This document shows, piece after piece, positions 39,333-48,853 of a DNA stretch of 64,000 nt; the stretch's first letter is position 1; each line of letters begins with the position of its first letter. Both the position numbers and the translations under genes were made by a program. Location of the stretch: positions 1,426,001 to 1,490,000 of the forward strand of contig CP141202.1 of NCBI GenBank assembly GCA_035609245.1. Direction: 5' to 3'. Under the pieces are notes generated by a model that was not told where the DNA came from, ran no database searches, and saw only the letters and a list, made by a program, of their open reading frames with translations. This stretch comes from Bacteroidales bacterium MB20-C3-3 (GTDB lineage Bacteria > Bacteroidota > Bacteroidia > Bacteroidales > UBA932).

Positions 39333-39902
39333 ATGATGATTATGACAAACAGTTTCAACCCCTGGCATTGTGTTTCGCCCGGAGACAAACTTCCAAATAT
39401 TGTAAACGGAGTAATAGAAATCCCAAAGGGGAGCAGAGCCAAATACGAACTTGACAAAGAGAGCGGGCTCTTAAGACTTGACAGGGTTCTCTATACTTCT
39501 GTATACTACCCCGCAAACTATGGATTCATTCCACAAACCTATTGTGGTGATAAAGATCCGCTTGACATCCTGATTCTATCTCAGATAGAGGTGGTTCCGC
39601 TTACAATTGTACCGGCCAAGGTAATAGGAGTTATGAGGATGCTTGATGGTGGTGAGGCCGATGATAAAATCATTGCCGTTGCCGCCGGAGACCCAAGCGT
39701 AAGCCACTTCAACGATATCTCAGAATTGCCAAACCACTCCATATCTGAGATGTTCAGCTTTTTTGAAGATTACAAAAAGCTTGAAAACAAAACCGTGGTA
39801 GTTGAGAAATTCCTCGACAAACGCACTGCCATTAAGATTCTTAACGAGGCATTTGATCTCTACAACAAGTTGTTTAAAGACTCTTGCCCCTGCCGCGTCT
39901 GA
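39333..39902 (+). CDS. ppa: inorganic pyrophosphatase
   Basis: This 189-residue family I soluble pyrophosphatase has [42 protein letters not shown] (the DxDPxD metal motif), and [16 protein letters not shown]. It hydrolyses pyrophosphate to pull biosynthetic reactions forward. Several in-frame ATGs occur (39333, 39336, 39342); the exact start is uncertain by a few codons. Its last 29 bp overlap the 3' end of the convergent yfhO-like gene. Confidence 0.95.
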   Translation: MMIMTNSFNPWHCVSPGDKLPNIVNGVIEIPKGSRAKYELDKESGLLRLDRVLYTSVYYPANYGFIPQTYCGDKDPLDILILSQIEVVPLTIVPAKVIGVMRMLDGGEADDKIIAVAAGDPSVSHFNDISELPNHSISEMFSFFEDYKKLENKTVVVEKFLDKRTAIKILNEAFDLYNKLFKDSCPCRV

Positions 39903-42408
39903 ACGCGATACCCTCAAATAATCCGCCTATTGCCAGAAGCACCAGCAAAATTGATGATGCAATCCTGGAGTAAGTTGCCCCTTTATAGTATGAGTCCGGC
40001 CTGAACTCCATCTCAATAACCTTGCTTCCTGCCGGAACCTTTAAGGCTCTCAGGGTGTAGTTTGCCCTGAATATCTCTGCAGGTTTACCGTCTATAGTTG
40101 CAATCCATCCCGCTGGATACCACACCTCGCTAAACACGGCAACCCTGTCAGAGGTTGTTTCACATTGGTATGTTAGTTTGTTGGGAGAGTAGTTTGTAAG
40201 TTTTATTACATCCTCAAATGCAGGAGCATCAGCTGTTGTTATCTCGCCTGCAAAAGATCTGAACTCTTCAGAAACTACTGCTGTATTTGAGAGATTAACA
40301 TCAGAAATTGTATTTATCTCATCCAGGTTGTTTGCAACCCATGCTATTGAATCTACAAACCAGCAATTACCCATAGCTCTGTTATTAAGCAGAGGTGGAT
40401 TCTGAGCCCCAATAACGATATATTTGGAATTTAACATATTCAGCACAGGTGTCTCTGTGTTATCCACCATAATCTGAGCCTCTTCCAGGGTCTTCACAGA
40501 TGATAGCGAAGAGGCTATCTTCTGCATCTCAGGCATAATGTGGTAATCTATCATATCCTGATAGCGCTGAAGTTTTGCAGGACTGTAACCTCCAATTGTT
40601 TTGTGGTGGTAGCTTATATGTGAATCGTTAAATGTGTTGATGCTTATATCCAGAACTCTGTAATTTGGATCCTTGTCTTCAAGTATAATATTATCAACAG
40701 GCCTGAGGGCATACTGCTGCTCAAATTCTCGGTTTTTGATAAAGTGAGAGTCATTCAGGTATCTCTTTCCGGCTCCCCACATATCTGCCAGAACTAAAAT
40801 GCCTATTCCTCCGTATACCAGATACTTGAGCTTAGCGGGTGATAGCACCCTATTTTTGGATGATGCCTCTCTTCTGCCAAAGGCAAACCACAAAACAGCA
40901 GCTGCAGCAAGAATATAGAGAACAGACCTAAAGGCATCTGCCGATAAAAGTGATGCCCTGTCCTCTGCCAGCGTTGCCCTTATCTGTTCAGGTAAATTTG
41001 CATCTGCCGGAGAGGTGAATGAGCCGGCAACTGAGGGGAATATCATTGCTAAAAGTGCAAATCCGGCTGTAAGTACAAGAGCCGATATCATCCCGGTTTT
41101 AAATTTCTTCGCAGAAAACTCACTCTTCATGAGTTTTTCAATAACAAGCACTCCCATTAGCGGTACCAGTATCTGAAGAATTACAAGCACCATTGAAACC
41201 GTACGAAACTTGTTATACATTGGAATATACTTGAAAAAGAACTCAGTAAGTGGAAGGAAATTTGACCCCCAGGAGAGCAACACAGCCAGAAGTGTCACTC
41301 CAAGAGCCCACCACTTAACAGCCCCTCCAATTAAAAATAGGGCTAAAATAAAGAGGAATACCATTATTGCACCAAGATACATAGGTCCTGCAGTAAATGG
41401 CTGAGGCCCCCAGTAGAGAGGCATTTGTTTGATAATTTGGTCTGCACCCTGATATCCTCCACCTTTAAGGGCCTTATAGGTTGCCGATTCTCTGTCAAGT
41501 TCTCCTGCGGATGAGCCTCCGTTGAAATTTGGAATGAAGAGGTTAGGTGTCTCCTCCGGACTGTATGACCAGCTGGTTGCATAGCCTATATCAAGCCCCT
41601 CCTGCTGTTTCCCCTGCTCTTTTGCCAGCTCAGAGCCTCCCCTCATAGTGTACTTTGAGTACTCATATGTAGGCCAGAGATGGTTAATATTGCTAGCGAT
41701 GCCCAATCCGCCAAGCAGAAGCAAAAGGCCGGAGACCTTTAAAAACTTTAGAATTTTCTTCTCAGCGATATGGTTGTATAACTCTGCAAAGCCGTACCCC
41801 AAAACAATTATCGCAAGATAGTATGTAATCTGAGGGTGGTTTGCCTTAATTTGGAAACTTAGCGCAAATGCAAAAAGGATTGCTCCTAAAAATCCCTTTT
41901 TCCTGTATGCATAAACTACAGCCGCAAGGACCCAGGGCATAAATGCTATCGCCACCATCTTTGAGTTATGCCCCACCTGAATTATCTGCATATTATAGCT
42001 GGCAAAAGAGATTGCTACAGCTCCCACAATTGAGAGCCAGGGGTTAACTCCAAAGGCAAGGAAGAGGAGAAATGCACCAACCATGCTAATCAGCAGATAG
42101 CTAGGCGGTCTCTGGCCGGTAAGTTTATGAATTGCATTGTAGAAGATGTCAAGGAAGTCCCCGTCATACTTTAGGGAGATTGTTGTTGCCGGCATCCCTG
42201 AGAACATTGAGTTTGTCCAGAGGGCCGGATCCTGATCCGGGTGAGACTCGTTGTATGTAATAATCTCATTGGCCATCCCTCTCCAGGAGGCAATGTCGCT
42301 CTGATTTACCACCTTCCCGGAGAAGACCTGCGGGGTAAACATATATGCAAGCACATAAAACAGTGCAACTGCAGCCACATAGGGCAACCATATTTTCAGA
42401 TTTTTCAT
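39874..42408 (-). CDS. YfhO family membrane protein
   Basis: This 844-residue protein has an N-terminal helix, [19 protein letters not shown] in the first loop, and about 12 further hydrophobic segments. A long C-terminal extracytoplasmic domain ([18 protein letters not shown] to [23 protein letters not shown]) is followed by a last helix, the YfhO layout. YfhO proteins resemble GT-C glycosyltransferases and are thought to glycosylate cell-surface polymers. It is downstream of a GT4-type glycosyltransferase gene (7 bp gap), supporting a role in surface glycan assembly. Confidence 0.85.
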   Translation of the reverse strand: MKNLKIWLPYVAAVALFYVLAYMFTPQVFSGKVVNQSDIASWRGMANEIITYNESHPDQDPALWTNSMFSGMPATTISLKYDGDFLDIFYNAIHKLTGQRPPSYLLISMVGAFLLFLAFGVNPWLSIVGAVAISFASYNMQIIQVGHNSKMVAIAFMPWVLAAVVYAYRKKGFLGAILFAFALSFQIKANHPQITYYLAIIVLGYGFAELYNHIAEKKILKFLKVSGLLLLLGGLGIASNINHLWPTYEYSKYTMRGGSELAKEQGKQQEGLDIGYATSWSYSPEETPNLFIPNFNGGSSAGELDRESATYKALKGGGYQGADQIIKQMPLYWGPQPFTAGPMYLGAIMVFLFILALFLIGGAVKWWALGVTLLAVLLSWGSNFLPLTEFFFKYIPMYNKFRTVSMVLVILQILVPLMGVLVIEKLMKSEFSAKKFKTGMISALVLTAGFALLAMIFPSVAGSFTSPADANLPEQIRATLAEDRASLLSADAFRSVLYILAAAAVLWFAFGRREASSKNRVLSPAKLKYLVYGGIGILVLADMWGAGKRYLNDSHFIKNREFEQQYALRPVDNIILEDKDPNYRVLDISINTFNDSHISYHHKTIGGYSPAKLQRYQDMIDYHIMPEMQKIASSLSSVKTLEEAQIMVDNTETPVLNMLNSKYIVIGAQNPPLLNNRAMGNCWFVDSIAWVANNLDEINTISDVNLSNTAVVSEEFRSFAGEITTADAPAFEDVIKLTNYSPNKLTYQCETTSDRVAVFSEVWYPAGWIATIDGKPAEIFRANYTLRALKVPAGSKVIEMEFRPDSYYKGATYSRIASSILLVLLAIGGLFEGIAFRRGRGKSL

Positions 42409-42415
42409 ATCTATT

Positions 42416-43696
42416 TTATCTTACAATCTCATCAAGCAGAAGAGCCAGCCTTTTCGTAAGCTCCCTTCTGGAATATATATCAATATTTCCGTCTGCAGGC
42501 GGTACCCCACCCGCAAGGTATTCGGCATACCTATCCTCAAGCCATCTTCTGCAGCCTCTCTCATCATCATAGTCAAACATTGCTCCTCCCTCACTCTCAC
42601 CCAGGGCTATATCCATGTCTCCCCCCTTGGGACCAAAACCAAGTATCGGCCTTCTGGCTGCAAGATACTCAAAGAATTTTCCGGTGAGTATTCCCCTACT
42701 CTCCGGCTCCATCCCTCCGGAGAGGAGAAGTAGCTGAGACGCCATCTGAAGCTCTGTTACCTTGTCGTGAGACATATAGTCAATCCTCTCAAGATAGGGA
42801 TCGAGGCCTGCTTCCTCAATTGATTTGAGTATTGTCCCGTCTGTATGCCCAACCAATCTTATTTTTAAGGCCGATGCAAATCCGGGGTCGTGTTTAGCCC
42901 ACTTTGAAAGAACTCCCCACAACACTTCAGGATTCTGACTCTTAACAAAGAGACCTGTGTATGTAATTGAGAACTCTTTGTCCAGTGATGGCGCCTTCTG
43001 TTGAAAGTCAGCAGGGTCAAAACCATTTGTTATTACCGGGACTGCTCCCCCTCCCCTGACACTCTCAAGCTCCCCGGCAATTGTATTTGTTACCGTAAGC
43101 ACAACATCGGCACCCTTTACAACCCCTCTCTCAAGCAAAGTGTGAAGAGCCTTTACCAGTGCCGAGTATTTCATATACTTAAATGTGAACATCTTTGTCC
43201 ATGGGTCCCTGAAGTCTGCCAGCCACGGAATATTAAGTGACTTTGCCACCCCCTTTGCAATAAGATGCATTGAGTGTGGCGGACCGGTGCTTACAATTGC
43301 ATCAACCGGATTCTCCCTGAGCCACCTTTTGAGGAACCTTTTTGAAGGGGCTATCCAGAGACATTTTGGGTCCGGTATGAAGAGGTTGCTTCTGATGAAT
43401 AGAGATGTGCCTCCGCCGGTATTTATAAATCCGGGCTTAATGTCGCCCTTTTTCTTCCCGGTAAGGGCTCTGTATATAGAATAGGGCTCCAGAATATCTC
43501 TTCTGATTACCTGGACTCCCTCTGGAATCTCTGAAGAAAGAGAGTTATCCACAGCCATCATTTCCGGATTGGCCGGTGTGTATATTATGGGCTCCCAGCC
43601 AAAATCCCTCAGGTATTTTGTGAACTTAAGCCACCTCTGCACACCCGACCCTCCGGACGGGGGCCAGTAATAGGTGATTATTAAAACCCTCTTCAT
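42416..43696 (-). CDS. glycosyltransferase, GT4-like
   Basis: This 426-residue GT-B enzyme has VLIITYYWPPSGGSGVQRWLKF at the N-terminus (the glycine-rich acceptor loop of GT4 proteins) and STGPPHSMHLIAKGVAKSL, LADFRDPWTKMF. The C-terminal donor-binding half includes ITYTGLFVKSQNP and SGGMEPESRGILTGKFFEYLAARRPILGFGP, with the EPES...KFFEYLA segment corresponding to the E-x7-E motif. It is cytoplasmic, and the sugar is unknown. It probably forms an operon with the YfhO protein. Confidence 0.85.
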   Translation of the reverse strand: MKRVLIITYYWPPSGGSGVQRWLKFTKYLRDFGWEPIIYTPANPEMMAVDNSLSSEIPEGVQVIRRDILEPYSIYRALTGKKKGDIKPGFINTGGGTSLFIRSNLFIPDPKCLWIAPSKRFLKRWLRENPVDAIVSTGPPHSMHLIAKGVAKSLNIPWLADFRDPWTKMFTFKYMKYSALVKALHTLLERGVVKGADVVLTVTNTIAGELESVRGGGAVPVITNGFDPADFQQKAPSLDKEFSITYTGLFVKSQNPEVLWGVLSKWAKHDPGFASALKIRLVGHTDGTILKSIEEAGLDPYLERIDYMSHDKVTELQMASQLLLLSGGMEPESRGILTGKFFEYLAARRPILGFGPKGGDMDIALGESEGGAMFDYDDERGCRRWLEDRYAEYLAGGVPPADGNIDIYSRRELTKRLALLLDEIVR

Positions 43697-43711
43697 ATTG
43701 GTTTTCAGAAA

Positions 43712-44866
43712 CTACTCTTTAATAAAAATATTATACAGTGCCCTCGCAACATCTGTCTGAATATTCACAAAACCTCCCTCGTAAACAGGGTTGCATCCGT
43801 TTGTAATGAGTACTATCCCAAATTTCTTCTCAGGCTCAAAAAACATTGCACTGTAAAGTCCGTAAGCAGATCCAGTATGACCCACCATTATCTCTCCCGG
43901 GATAAAGTTCTTGCTCTGTCTGAGTGCGAGGCCGTAGGTTTCACCTTCACCAGTCTCAACCACAGGGCTCTGCATAAGGCGAGAAGTCTCTTCTAATATA
44001 ATTTTTCCACCATTCTGCAATGCTCCGTAGTTCATGTGCATAATCATATATTTTGCAAGGTCTGTTGCCGATATCTTCATTCCGCCGGTAGGGCTGAAGA
44101 GCGGAGTGCTGTAACCCATCACATATCCACTATCCAGCTGTTTCGCGCGGCTTACATATGCTGCAGGCTGCGGTGCCGGAACAGAATCATAAAGAGAAAC
44201 ATACTTTGTTCTGTCAAGTGAGTCCGGATTGAAAGATGCATAAAGAGCCAGCGGTTCAAGAACTGTATGGCGTATAAACTGGTCAAACCTCTCCCCTGCC
44301 AGCTTTTCTGATATTGCCCCCAGAGTGTTGAAGCCAAGATTGCAATACTCATATTGTGTTCCGGGTTCGTATGGGTTGTAACTCTTTGCAAACTCTTTAT
44401 TCTTTTCAGGGTTGATTACATCAAGATTGAAATAGCCCTGACTATCATTAAGAGATGATGTGTGTGAGAGCAGCATCTTAACAGTTATAACCACATCCGG
44501 AAAAGCGGGATTTCTAACAGGGAACCCTGTAAGTTCGCTTACATCCTGATCCAGATTAATAAGACCCTTCTCCATTAGTGTAAGGAGAGCTGTTGTTGTG
44601 AATGATTTTGATATTGATGCAATACGGAAAACATCCCCCTCTGCAAGGAGAGTGCTATCCTCTAAGCTTTTATAACCAAATGACTGTGTGTAGATTATCT
44701 CACCCCCCTTTACTACGGCAACGGCAAGTCCCACTGCAGAGTTTTTCTCCATTACCCTGGTCATCTCCTCTTGTGCCATCTCCTCCTTTGAGGGCGAGCA
44801 ATTTGTTGTGGTCAGAACCATCACACAGATGGCTGCCATAAGTGCGGTAAATCGTAAGATTTTCAT
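43712..44866 (-). CDS. serine hydrolase of the beta-lactamase/PBP4-like family, lipoprotein
   Basis: This 384-residue protein has a lipoprotein signal (MVLTTTNC, Cys about 23 from the 44866 start). The beta-lactamase fold includes the catalytic SxxK in RIASISKSFTTTALL, YxN-like YCNLGFNTLG, and HTGSAYGLYSA in place of the KTG motif. Such envelope serine hydrolases act on peptidoglycan peptides or small esters; it is not a classical resistance beta-lactamase. A longer frame from 44992 is rejected because it removes the signal peptide from the N-terminus. It is followed by the glycosyltransferase gene. Confidence 0.83.
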   Translation of the reverse strand: MKILRFTALMAAICVMVLTTTNCSPSKEEMAQEEMTRVMEKNSAVGLAVAVVKGGEIIYTQSFGYKSLEDSTLLAEGDVFRIASISKSFTTTALLTLMEKGLINLDQDVSELTGFPVRNPAFPDVVITVKMLLSHTSSLNDSQGYFNLDVINPEKNKEFAKSYNPYEPGTQYEYCNLGFNTLGAISEKLAGERFDQFIRHTVLEPLALYASFNPDSLDRTKYVSLYDSVPAPQPAAYVSRAKQLDSGYVMGYSTPLFSPTGGMKISATDLAKYMIMHMNYGALQNGGKIILEETSRLMQSPVVETGEGETYGLALRQSKNFIPGEIMVGHTGSAYGLYSAMFFEPEKKFGIVLITNGCNPVYEGGFVNIQTDVARALYNIFIKE

Positions 44867-44936
44867 AGTCGGTATTAATTGTTTGATAATGTACAAAGAT
44901 AGAGTTTTGAAGCAAAATATATCTATTTTTGTAGGA

Positions 44937-47564
44937 ATGAAGGGCGACAAGAATATAGTGGAAACTCCTTTGATGAAGCAGTATCTCTCCATAAAGGCGA
45001 AATACCCTGATGCTATTTTGCTGTTTCGTGTGGGAGACTTCTACGAGACATTCGGCGAGGATGCAATTACAGCCTCTGCCGTGCTTGGAATTGTCCTTAC
45101 AAAAAGGGGTAACGGATCTGCTCAGTTTATTGAACTGGCAGGCTTCCCGCACCACTCCATTGACAGTTATCTGCCCAAGCTGGTCAGGGCCGGATATAAA
45201 GTTGCTGTCTGTGACCAGCTGGAAGATCCAAAACTCACAAAGAAGATTGTTAAAAGAGGAATTACTGAGCTTGTAACTCCCGGTGTAGCCTATAATGAAC
45301 AACTGCTTAGCCAGAAGGAGAACAACTATCTGGCTGCTCTCCATTTTGAAAAGGAGAGAGCAGGGATAGCCTTTCTGGATATATCCACTGGTTCATTCAG
45401 GGTAGCTCAGGGCTCCCTTGATTATATAGAGCTTCTGCTTGCAAGCTTTGCCCCAAAGGAGGTACTGCTGCAGAAAGGGTATAAAAAAGGATTTGAGGAG
45501 AGATTCGGAAGAGATATTTATATCACTCCTATGGATGAGTGGGCCTTTGTTCAGGATGCTGCCCGCGAAAAACTTCTTGAACAGCTTCAGGTTAAAAGTC
45601 TTAAGGGTTTTGGAATTGAGGAGCTTCCCCTTGCTGCAACCGCTGCAGGAAGCATACTCTTTTATCTTGATATTACAAGACACAGCTCCCTGGGCCATCT
45701 ATGCTCTATCTCCCGCATTGATGAGGAGGAGCATGTATGGATTGACAAATTCACATTCAGAAATCTTGAGATTTTTGGGAGTCAGGCAGAGGGTGGAGCC
45801 TCTCTTGTATCTGTTGTTGACAAAAGCTCCTCCCCCATGGGAGCGCGGCTCCTGAGGAACTGGCTTGCTATGCCTGTTAAGAGTCTTAATGAGCTTAACA
45901 GCAGACACAATATTGTTGAACTTTTATATAAAGATGATACACGCCGCGCACCTCTGCGCAATATCCTCTCTGAAATAGGTGATCTTGAACGCGTCGCCTC
46001 CAAAGCTGCGGCCGGCAAAATCTCTCCGCGCGAAGCTATCCAGCTTAAAAGAGGACTGGAGCAGATGGAGCCCGTTAAAGATATCTGCAGAGAGATTGCA
46101 GCAGAGTCAATACTCCCCTTTGCTTCTGAATTAACACTTCTGTCGGAAGGGCTGGATGAGTGTTCGGCCTTAAAAGATAGGCTGGAGAGGGAGTTGCTTC
46201 CGGATCCTGCCGGGCAATTTGGAAAGGGTGATATTATTGCAGCCGGGGTAAACAGAGAACTTGACGAACTCAGACACATTGCAAGACACGGAAAAGAGTA
46301 CCTTAATCAACTACAGGAGAGGGAGACAGAGCGGACAGGAATCTCTTCTCTTAAGGTTAGCTATAATAATGTCTTTGGTTACTACTTAGAGGTTAGAAAT
46401 ACACATAAGGATAAGGTTCCGCCGGAGTGGATCCGCAAACAGACACTGGTTAATGCAGAGAGATACATAACTCAGGAGCTTAAGGAATACGAAGAGAAGA
46501 TACTTGGCGCAGAGGAGAAGATGCTCTCTATAGAACAGGCTATTTTTGCCAATCTTATCATTTCCATCCAAAATAACATTCCGGTAATACAGAAAAATTC
46601 TGCAATTCTGGCAAAGATTGATTTACTTGCTGGTTTTGCGGAAGTTGCAAAGACAAATAAATATAACAGACCAAATGTTACCGAGGGTAACTCTATAGTT
46701 ATAAAAGCTGGCAGGCATCCGGTAATTGAAAAATTACTGCCGGCAGGAGAGGAGTATATTGCCAATGATTTGGAATTAGACTCAGATAACCAGCAGATTA
46801 TAATATTAACCGGACCAAATATGGCCGGTAAGAGTGCACTTTTAAGGCAAACGGCCCTGATTGTCCTTCTGGCTCAGGCGGGAAGCTTTGTTCCGGCAGA
46901 TGCTGCAGAGATTGGAATGGTTGATAAAATATTCACAAGAGTGGGTGCTTCTGATAATATATCACGAGGAGAGAGTACCTTTATGGTGGAGATGCTTGAA
47001 ACGGCAACAATCCTGCACAATCTTTCAGAGAGATCCCTCGTGCTGCTTGATGAGATAGGAAGAGGGACAAGCACATACGATGGAATGTCCATAGCATGGT
47101 CAATTGTTGAGTATCTTCACGAGCATCCTCGTTTTAGAGCTAAAACGCTGTTTGCAACACACTACCACGAACTCAACGACCTTGAACAGACATTCTCCAG
47201 GGTAAAAAATTTCCACATCTCTGTTAAAGAGGTTGATAAAAGGGTAATATTCCTTAGAAAGCTTGTACCGGGAGGAGTTGCCCATAGCTTTGGTATCCAT
47301 GTGGCCAGAATGGCGGGAATGCCTGCAGATGTTGTTAGGAGGGCAGAGAGGGTTCTAAAGCAGCTTGAATCCAAAGAGGGTCCAAAAAATGGGAAGAGAC
47401 GGGTAACCTTAAATGACGATGCTGTGCAACTCTCTTTTTTCCAGCTTGATGACCCGGTCCTACTCTCAATAAGAGACGAACTTAAGGACCTGGATATAAA
47501 CACAATTTCTCCACTGGAGGCTTTTGACAAACTCCGGAGTATTAAAAAGAAGACAGGACTATAA
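44937..47564 (+). CDS. mutS: DNA mismatch repair protein MutS
   Basis: This 875-residue MutS has the mismatch-recognition loop FRVGDFYETFGEDA (Phe-x-Glu wedge) near residue 35 and the clamp/lever region. The ATPase domain has ILTGPNMAGKSALLRQTA (Walker A), FMVEMLETATILHNLSERSLVLLDEIGRGTS (Walker B) and TLFATHYHELNDLE. Length and motifs are normal. The ATG at 44937 fits homologues; the frame is open further up to 44808 but that part is antisense to the hydrolase gene. TATTTTTG at 44924-44931 may be a -7 box, which would make the message nearly leaderless. Confidence 0.96.
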   Translation: MKGDKNIVETPLMKQYLSIKAKYPDAILLFRVGDFYETFGEDAITASAVLGIVLTKRGNGSAQFIELAGFPHHSIDSYLPKLVRAGYKVAVCDQLEDPKLTKKIVKRGITELVTPGVAYNEQLLSQKENNYLAALHFEKERAGIAFLDISTGSFRVAQGSLDYIELLLASFAPKEVLLQKGYKKGFEERFGRDIYITPMDEWAFVQDAAREKLLEQLQVKSLKGFGIEELPLAATAAGSILFYLDITRHSSLGHLCSISRIDEEEHVWIDKFTFRNLEIFGSQAEGGASLVSVVDKSSSPMGARLLRNWLAMPVKSLNELNSRHNIVELLYKDDTRRAPLRNILSEIGDLERVASKAAAGKISPREAIQLKRGLEQMEPVKDICREIAAESILPFASELTLLSEGLDECSALKDRLERELLPDPAGQFGKGDIIAAGVNRELDELRHIARHGKEYLNQLQERETERTGISSLKVSYNNVFGYYLEVRNTHKDKVPPEWIRKQTLVNAERYITQELKEYEEKILGAEEKMLSIEQAIFANLIISIQNNIPVIQKNSAILAKIDLLAGFAEVAKTNKYNRPNVTEGNSIVIKAGRHPVIEKLLPAGEEYIANDLELDSDNQQIIILTGPNMAGKSALLRQTALIVLLAQAGSFVPADAAEIGMVDKIFTRVGASDNISRGESTFMVEMLETATILHNLSERSLVLLDEIGRGTSTYDGMSIAWSIVEYLHEHPRFRAKTLFATHYHELNDLEQTFSRVKNFHISVKEVDKRVIFLRKLVPGGVAHSFGIHVARMAGMPADVVRRAERVLKQLESKEGPKNGKRRVTLNDDAVQLSFFQLDDPVLLSIRDELKDLDINTISPLEAFDKLRSIKKKTGL

Positions 47565-47576
47565 CAAATTGAGAAT

Positions 47577-48851
47577 ATGATAAAGATCTACAGGAGGGTC
47601 GTAATGATCTTCAAGCTTATGCTGGAGAGTATAAGTTTCGCATTTGGATCGCTGAGGGGCGATAAATTCAGGACCTTCCTTTCACTTTTTGGAGTAAGTA
47701 TTGGAATTTTCTCGATTGTTACTGTATTTACGGCTATTGATGCCCTAAAAAGCAATGTAGAATCAGGGCTGAACAGCTTTGGAGGACAAACTGTCTATGT
47801 CCAGCAGTTCCCTTTTGCTCCGCCTGAGGGTGAAGAGTACAAATGGTGGGAGTATATGAACAGACCAAGACCAAAATTTGAGGAGTATCTGTTTCTTAAG
47901 TCAAATGCAAGAAATCTTGATGCTGCTGCTTATGTTGTATTTACAAACAGAACCCTTAAGTACAAGAGAGCCTCTTTCAGCAATGGTTTTATTACTGCTG
48001 CAACACCTGAGTGGGGAGAGATTGCAAATGTAGAGATTGAAAAGGGTAGATATTTTTCACACTATGAGGCAAACTCCTCAATACCTGCTGTAATTCTCGG
48101 CTATGAGGTTGCTGCCGCACTCTTCGCAAACGGAGAGGATCCGCTTGATAAAGTTATTAAAATTGGAAGTTCAAGCGCACGGGTTATCGGTGTACAGAAA
48201 AAGGCAGGTGAGAGTATAGTAAATATTTTTGATACAGATAATTCCATTCTTATAACATACAACTTTGCCGCAACAATAATGAATGTAAAAAACACAGAGG
48301 GGATGATCTGTGTGACACCATCTGCAACAGTTGAGAGGGAGGAGTTCCTTCAGGAGATGCGCCAGCTTCTCAGGGCTGCAAGAAGGTTAAAGCCAAAACA
48401 GAACGACAACTTTGCCCTTAATGAAATGACATTCTTGCTAAATCAGACTAAAGCAATATTTGGTGGTATCAATATGGCCGGGTGGATAATCGGAGGTTTT
48501 TCAATACTTATAGGTGGTTTTGGTATTGCCAACATAATGTTTGTTTCGGTAAAGGAGCGGACAAATCTTATTGGTATACAGAAGGCTCTCGGGGCTAAAA
48601 AGTATATGATCCTTACTCAGTTTCTTGCAGAGGCTGCTGTACTGGCACTAGCCGGAGGGGCAATAGGTCTTCTGCTGGTTGGGGGTGTTGTACTTGCCCT
48701 TAAGGGAAATGAATCATTCCCTATGACACTAAGTTTTTACAATATTTTCAGGGGATTAATGATTTCATCTGTTATTGGAATTGTTGCCGGTCTTCTTCCT
48801 GCCTGGACTGCGGCTAACCTGAATCCGGTTGATGCAATCAATTCAAAATAG
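47577..48851 (+). CDS. MacB-like ABC transporter permease
   Basis: This 424-residue protein has SFAFGSLRGDKFRTFLSLFGVSIGIFSIVTVF (first helix), a large periplasmic MacB_PCD domain (about 50-280), then three C-terminal helices with the FtsX signature IGGFGIANIMFVSVKERTNLIGIQKALGAK. Such permeases work with a MacB-type ATPase for lipoprotein or substrate transport, but no ATPase gene is adjacent. It follows mutS by 12 bp and may be read from the mutS promoter. It ends 3 bp before a convergent gene. Confidence 0.88.
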   Translation: MIKIYRRVVMIFKLMLESISFAFGSLRGDKFRTFLSLFGVSIGIFSIVTVFTAIDALKSNVESGLNSFGGQTVYVQQFPFAPPEGEEYKWWEYMNRPRPKFEEYLFLKSNARNLDAAAYVVFTNRTLKYKRASFSNGFITAATPEWGEIANVEIEKGRYFSHYEANSSIPAVILGYEVAAALFANGEDPLDKVIKIGSSSARVIGVQKKAGESIVNIFDTDNSILITYNFAATIMNVKNTEGMICVTPSATVEREEFLQEMRQLLRAARRLKPKQNDNFALNEMTFLLNQTKAIFGGINMAGWIIGGFSILIGGFGIANIMFVSVKERTNLIGIQKALGAKKYMILTQFLAEAAVLALAGGAIGLLLVGGVVLALKGNESFPMTLSFYNIFRGLMISSVIGIVAGLLPAWTAANLNPVDAINSK

Positions 48852-48853
48852 CA

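Noticed and set aside
43712-44866. Antibiotic-resistance beta-lactamase
   Set aside because: It has the SxxK fold but with YCN and HTG motifs and a lipoprotein signal, typical of general envelope serine hydrolases.
44808-44936. N-terminal extension of MutS
   Set aside because: The extra 43 codons overlap the signal-peptide end of the opposite serine hydrolase gene; homologous MutS proteins begin near MKGDKNIVETP.
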